Origin: CAYZUC01 sp964481705
Lineage (GTDB): Bacteria > Bacillota > Clostridia > Lachnospirales > Lachnospiraceae
NCBI GenBank assembly: GCA_964481705.1
Contig: CAYZUC010000121.1
Coordinates: forward strand, 1-7,750
Length of the DNA: 7,750 nt
Direction of reading: 5' to 3'
The position numbers were made by a program, and so were the translations under genes. Below are positions 6,116 through 7,750 of the stretch, in pieces. The notes beneath the pieces are model-generated. The model was not told the origin of the DNA. It did no database searches and saw only the letters and a list, made by a program, of their open reading frames with translations. Position 1 is the stretch's first letter. Every line of letters starts with the position of its first letter.

Positions 6116-6296
6116 AACCAAGTCGCTCCCATGCAATCTGGGCACCATTCATGGGTGGATTCATGATGTTTCGTTTCTTACGTTCTCTCGTCGCCGGTGG
6201 ACCCATTTCCATCATCCGTTTAAAGAAGTAATCATCTCCGGTAAACTCAACAAGTCCGTCCAAACATACTTCCGTATAACCTTCCGGTATTATCAT
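6105..6296 (-). CDS. Small unknown protein (63 residues) overlapping repA
   Basis: A small, charged, soluble protein starting MIIPEGYTEVCLDGL and ending WERLGYEV, with a basic patch RERKKRNIMNPP in the middle. Longer starts are unlikely: the frame's first ATG lies in the stem of a terminator, and the ATG at 6305 directly abuts the purine-rich AGAAAGGA with no spacing. The ATG at 6296 lies 8 nt after AAAGGA and is the best choice. The last 11 nt overlap repA, so the gene may couple translation of the initiator, in the manner of leader peptides or small copy-control proteins seen before some rep genes. I do not recognise the family, and that role is inferred only from position. Confidence 0.6.
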   Translation of the reverse strand: MIIPEGYTEVCLDGLVEFTGDDYFFKRMMEMGPPATRERKKRNIMNPPMNGAQIAWERLGYEV

Positions 6297-6311
6297 CACT
6301 CTCATCCTTTC

Positions 6312-6347
6312 TAAAAAAGGTGCCACCGGTTATTCCGATGACACCTT
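6312..6347 (-). terminator. Strong intrinsic terminator between DUF5688 gene and replication operon
   Basis: On the minus strand 13 bases AAGGTGTCATCGG (6347-6335) pair fully with CCGGTGGCACCTT (6329-6317), including two G-U pairs, around an AATAA loop. Six T residues follow at once. The stem starts 5 nt after the DUF5688 stop. The next start codon is only 16 nt past the T-tract, so the replication genes must be served by read-through or by a promoter inside the DUF5688 gene. Confidence 0.85.
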
Positions 6348-6351
6348 CAAT

Positions 6352-7401
6352 TTAGATTGCTGCTCGCTCTGTCTCTTTCTTGATTTCCGGTGCATCCTTT
6401 TTGGGACGACCGGAGCATTCCTTCTTCATATGATCAAGATTTTCAAGCACAGATGTTTTACCATCCATCTCGTGGTAGCTCTTTCTCTCCTCAAACTTCT
6501 TAGCAATCTCAAAGATTTTCGCCTGACTGTCATAATGATATACGTTGTCGGAAAGTCTGTCCTCCGGGCTGACCTGTGTCTCATTGACATCACGAACCAT
6601 CTGTTCCAAGGTTGCACTGTCTGTCTCTCCACGATCAGGTACTAAAAGCACCTCATGCAACGATGAGGGTAACAGGTAGAAATCTCCCTTTACGGTTTCC
6701 GCAGCTTTTTCCATAAAATCCGGATAGGCAATGACTCCGGCTCCCATGGTCTTATTTGGCGTGGAAGCGATATACATCATATTATCTGCTTCAACCATTT
6801 CCATTGGGAAGTCATCCCCCATCATCTCTCGTAAAACCTCTCCCATGGTTCGGATCTCTACCGGTTTATAGATGGGTGCCATCTCCAAGGCATCCTGATG
6901 CAGCTGCTCGGCACTGATACCATAGCTTTCAAGCATCCTGTTCGTAACCAAGATGGACTGCATCTCTGCATTCTCATTACTGGTAACAAAACGATAGACC
7001 ATAGACAGGTCTTCAATCTCCTTATGCGGAATGTTCTGCAGCATCTCCATGTTGCACTCGGTTGGAACTACCTGAATGCTAAGCATGGATTTCAACTGGT
7101 TGTAGTCCTTCAACATCTCGACATCAATCTTTGGCATTTCATAAAGATGATGGGATACAATGGCTCCTAGCTCATCCAGACACTCTTCATAAGATGTTCC
7201 ATTCTGATACTGGTCAAAGAATCGATTAAGGTCGATGTTCATTCCAACCGGCTGTCCCTCCGGATGAATACACATCCCGTCATAGGAACCGTTCTGCAGC
7301 TTTTCGGTATGCTGAAAGTCGATAGAAACATTCTGCATATCCTCCGGAAGCTTCCCGGGTAAATCATTTCGAAGCTGTTCTCTGAATTCTTCAAAATTCA
7401 T
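6352..7401 (-). CDS. DUF5688 family protein
   Basis: A 349-residue acidic soluble protein, methionine- and glutamate-rich, whose pattern matches DUF5688 proteins common in Lachnospiraceae and on their mobile elements. Examples are MNFEEFREQLRNDLP at the start, a FDQYQNGTSYEECLDELG segment near 61-78, VVPTECNMEMLQNIPHKEIEDLSMVYRF near 111-140, ILVTNRMLESYGIS, and SSLHEVLLVPD near 245-255. No biochemical function is established for the family and no catalytic motif is evident to me. AAGGAGG (7418-7412) lies 10 nt before the ATG. The tail after about 325 is lysine-rich and probably disordered. The gene stands alone between two terminators, so it is expressed apart from both rny and the replication operon. 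It would be the outermost gene at this end of the element. Confidence 0.82.
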   Translation of the reverse strand: MNFEEFREQLRNDLPGKLPEDMQNVSIDFQHTEKLQNGSYDGMCIHPEGQPVGMNIDLNRFFDQYQNGTSYEECLDELGAIVSHHLYEMPKIDVEMLKDYNQLKSMLSIQVVPTECNMEMLQNIPHKEIEDLSMVYRFVTSNENAEMQSILVTNRMLESYGISAEQLHQDALEMAPIYKPVEIRTMGEVLREMMGDDFPMEMVEADNMMYIASTPNKTMGAGVIAYPDFMEKAAETVKGDFYLLPSSLHEVLLVPDRGETDSATLEQMVRDVNETQVSPEDRLSDNVYHYDSQAKIFEIAKKFEERKSYHEMDGKTSVLENLDHMKKECSGRPKKDAPEIKKETERAAI

Positions 7402-7440
7402 AATTTTCTTTCCTCCTTGATTGTGTTATGATTGAGCAAC

Positions 7441-7488
7441 AAAAAAGAGCATCTACAAATTCATTCAAAATGAATTTATAAACACTCT
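7441..7488 (-). terminator. Long hairpin with T-tract upstream of the DUF5688 gene
   Basis: On the minus strand 20 bases (7488-7469) pair without a gap to 20 bases (7465-7446) around a TTG loop, using a few G-U pairs; the inner nine bases AAATTCATT/AATGAATTT are perfect. TTTTTT follows. This is a canonical intrinsic terminator shape. No intact gene precedes it after the rny terminator, so it either ends a short leader RNA, controls DUF5688 expression as an attenuator, or is the remaining 3' end of a lost gene. Confidence 0.75.
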
Positions 7489-7626
7489 ATGTACATAAAA
7501 ATTGTTCACAACACTAGCTATTCAAGATTACCTAAATCACCAATCTTTTCGTTCCACATCACCAATTTGTCACCAATTGCATACAAAAATATAGTGTTTC
7601 ATAGTAATTCTTAGAAATTAAGGTAT
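7489..7626. other. Gene-free AT-rich spacer between rny and DUF5688, probable element boundary
   Basis: No credible gene is seen on either strand. It holds the phased ATTGGTGA repeats and a 26-codon minus-strand frame without a convincing start (7518-7598). A TATATT (7593-7588, minus) could serve as a -10 box, but the bases 17 nt upstream (TTCTAA) are a poor -35. The junction of host DNA and the conjugative element most likely lies here or just beside it. Confidence 0.5.
7537..7577 (-). repeat. Three phased direct repeats of ATTGGTGA
   Basis: The octamer ATTGGTGA occurs on the minus strand at 7577-7570, 7566-7559 and 7544-7537. The copies are 11 and 22 bp apart, that is one and two helical turns, so a bound protein would meet all three on the same DNA face. 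Two copies extend to AATTGGTGA. Phased short repeats near the end of an integrative element resemble arm-type sites for a tyrosine integrase; a regulator or partition site is the alternative. The sequence alone cannot say which protein binds. Confidence 0.55.
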
Positions 7627-7663
7627 AAAAAAACCCCAGTAAACATCACGTTTTCTGGGGTTT
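7627..7663 (-). terminator. Intrinsic terminator of rny
   Basis: AAACCCCAG (7631-7639) pairs with CTGGGGTTT (7655-7663), with an inner AAAC/GTTT extension after one mismatch. On the minus strand the stem runs into seven T residues (7633-7627). It lies about 25 nt after the rny stop codon. The plus-strand side has only three T residues within the stem, so termination is mainly for the minus-strand transcript. Confidence 0.88.
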
Positions 7664-7688
7664 CGTCATTCTAAAATTTTACTTATAA

Positions 7689-7750
7689 CTATTTTGCGTA
7701 ATCTACAACACGCGACTCTCTGATAACACTTACCTTGATCTGGCCTGGAT
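7689..7750 (-). CDS. rny: Ribonuclease Y, C-terminal end (partial)
   Basis: The minus strand opens in frame at the window edge with PGQIKVSVIRESRVVDYAK followed by TAG. This closely matches the conserved extreme C-terminus of RNase Y, the membrane-bound endoribonuclease that starts mRNA turnover in Firmicutes (family ending roughly YPGxIKVTVIRETRAVEYAK). The residue before is encoded by a codon ending AT, consistent with tyrosine. Only this tail is visible; the KH and HD domains lie outside. The end is intact and followed by its own terminator, so the neighbouring mobile element has not disrupted the gene. It marks chromosomal host DNA. Confidence 0.85.
   Translation of the reverse strand, partial: PGQIKVSVIRESRVVDYAK

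Noticed and set aside
6116..6148. Longer repA start at 6148 (MVPRLHGSDLV extension)
   Set aside because: No ribosome site precedes it, the extension overlaps the small gene further, and the family-like start MRYDYF has its own site.
6898..7170. Plus-strand 90-codon frame opposite the DUF5688 gene
   Set aside because: It lies wholly antisense to a family-matching gene and lacks a ribosome site.
1..7750. Toxin-antitoxin pair, restriction or other defence system, resistance cargo, tRNA or rRNA genes
   Set aside because: No gene in the window shows motifs of these systems, and no tRNA cloverleaf or rRNA-like segment was noticed on either strand.

Overview
The window reads almost entirely on the minus strand and looks like one end of an integrative and conjugative element of the Tn1549/CTn type in a low-GC Firmicute, most likely a gut Lachnospiraceae or other Clostridia. 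This rests on family content (DUF5688, RepA_N initiator, ParA, ParB, DUF3846, PcfB/DUF3801, VirD4-like coupling protein, Maff2), dense co-directional packing, strong GGAGG ribosome sites and moderate AT richness. Family names are recognised by eye; no search was run.

In transcription order (high to low coordinates): the last 20 residues of a host ribonuclease Y gene (7689-7750) with its intrinsic terminator (7627-7663); a gene-free AT-rich stretch (about 7441-7626) with three phased ATTGGTGA repeats and a second strong terminator hairpin; a DUF5688 gene (6352-7401) closed by a third terminator; a 63-residue unknown protein overlapping repA; repA (5243-6115); parA and parB, overlapping by 44 nt; a hairpin on the parB stop codon; a 116-residue unknown protein; a DUF3846 protein; an unlisted 39-residue protein; pcfB and virD4, overlapping by 4 nt; a terminator; and a Maff2 gene whose reading frame ends early near the window edge.

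The genes form two modules. The replication and partition module (repA, parA, parB) would let the excised circle replicate and be inherited. The transfer module (pcfB, virD4, Maff2) would dock the DNA-relaxase complex onto the type IV secretion channel, whose remaining genes should lie beyond coordinate 1. No relaxase, integrase or cargo gene is visible.

The strongest non-genic signal is four direct repeats of exactly 23 bp inside repA (5684-5775), next to an AT-rich tract. Because 23 is not a multiple of three, each copy is translated in a different frame, so the conservation is of DNA rather than protein. This fits iterons of an origin embedded in the initiator gene, as described for RepA_N plasmids. 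Other signals are a conserved group II intron domain I motif just past the truncated Maff2 frame, a 27-bp near-palindrome inside parB, and the phased repeats at the probable element/chromosome boundary beside rny.
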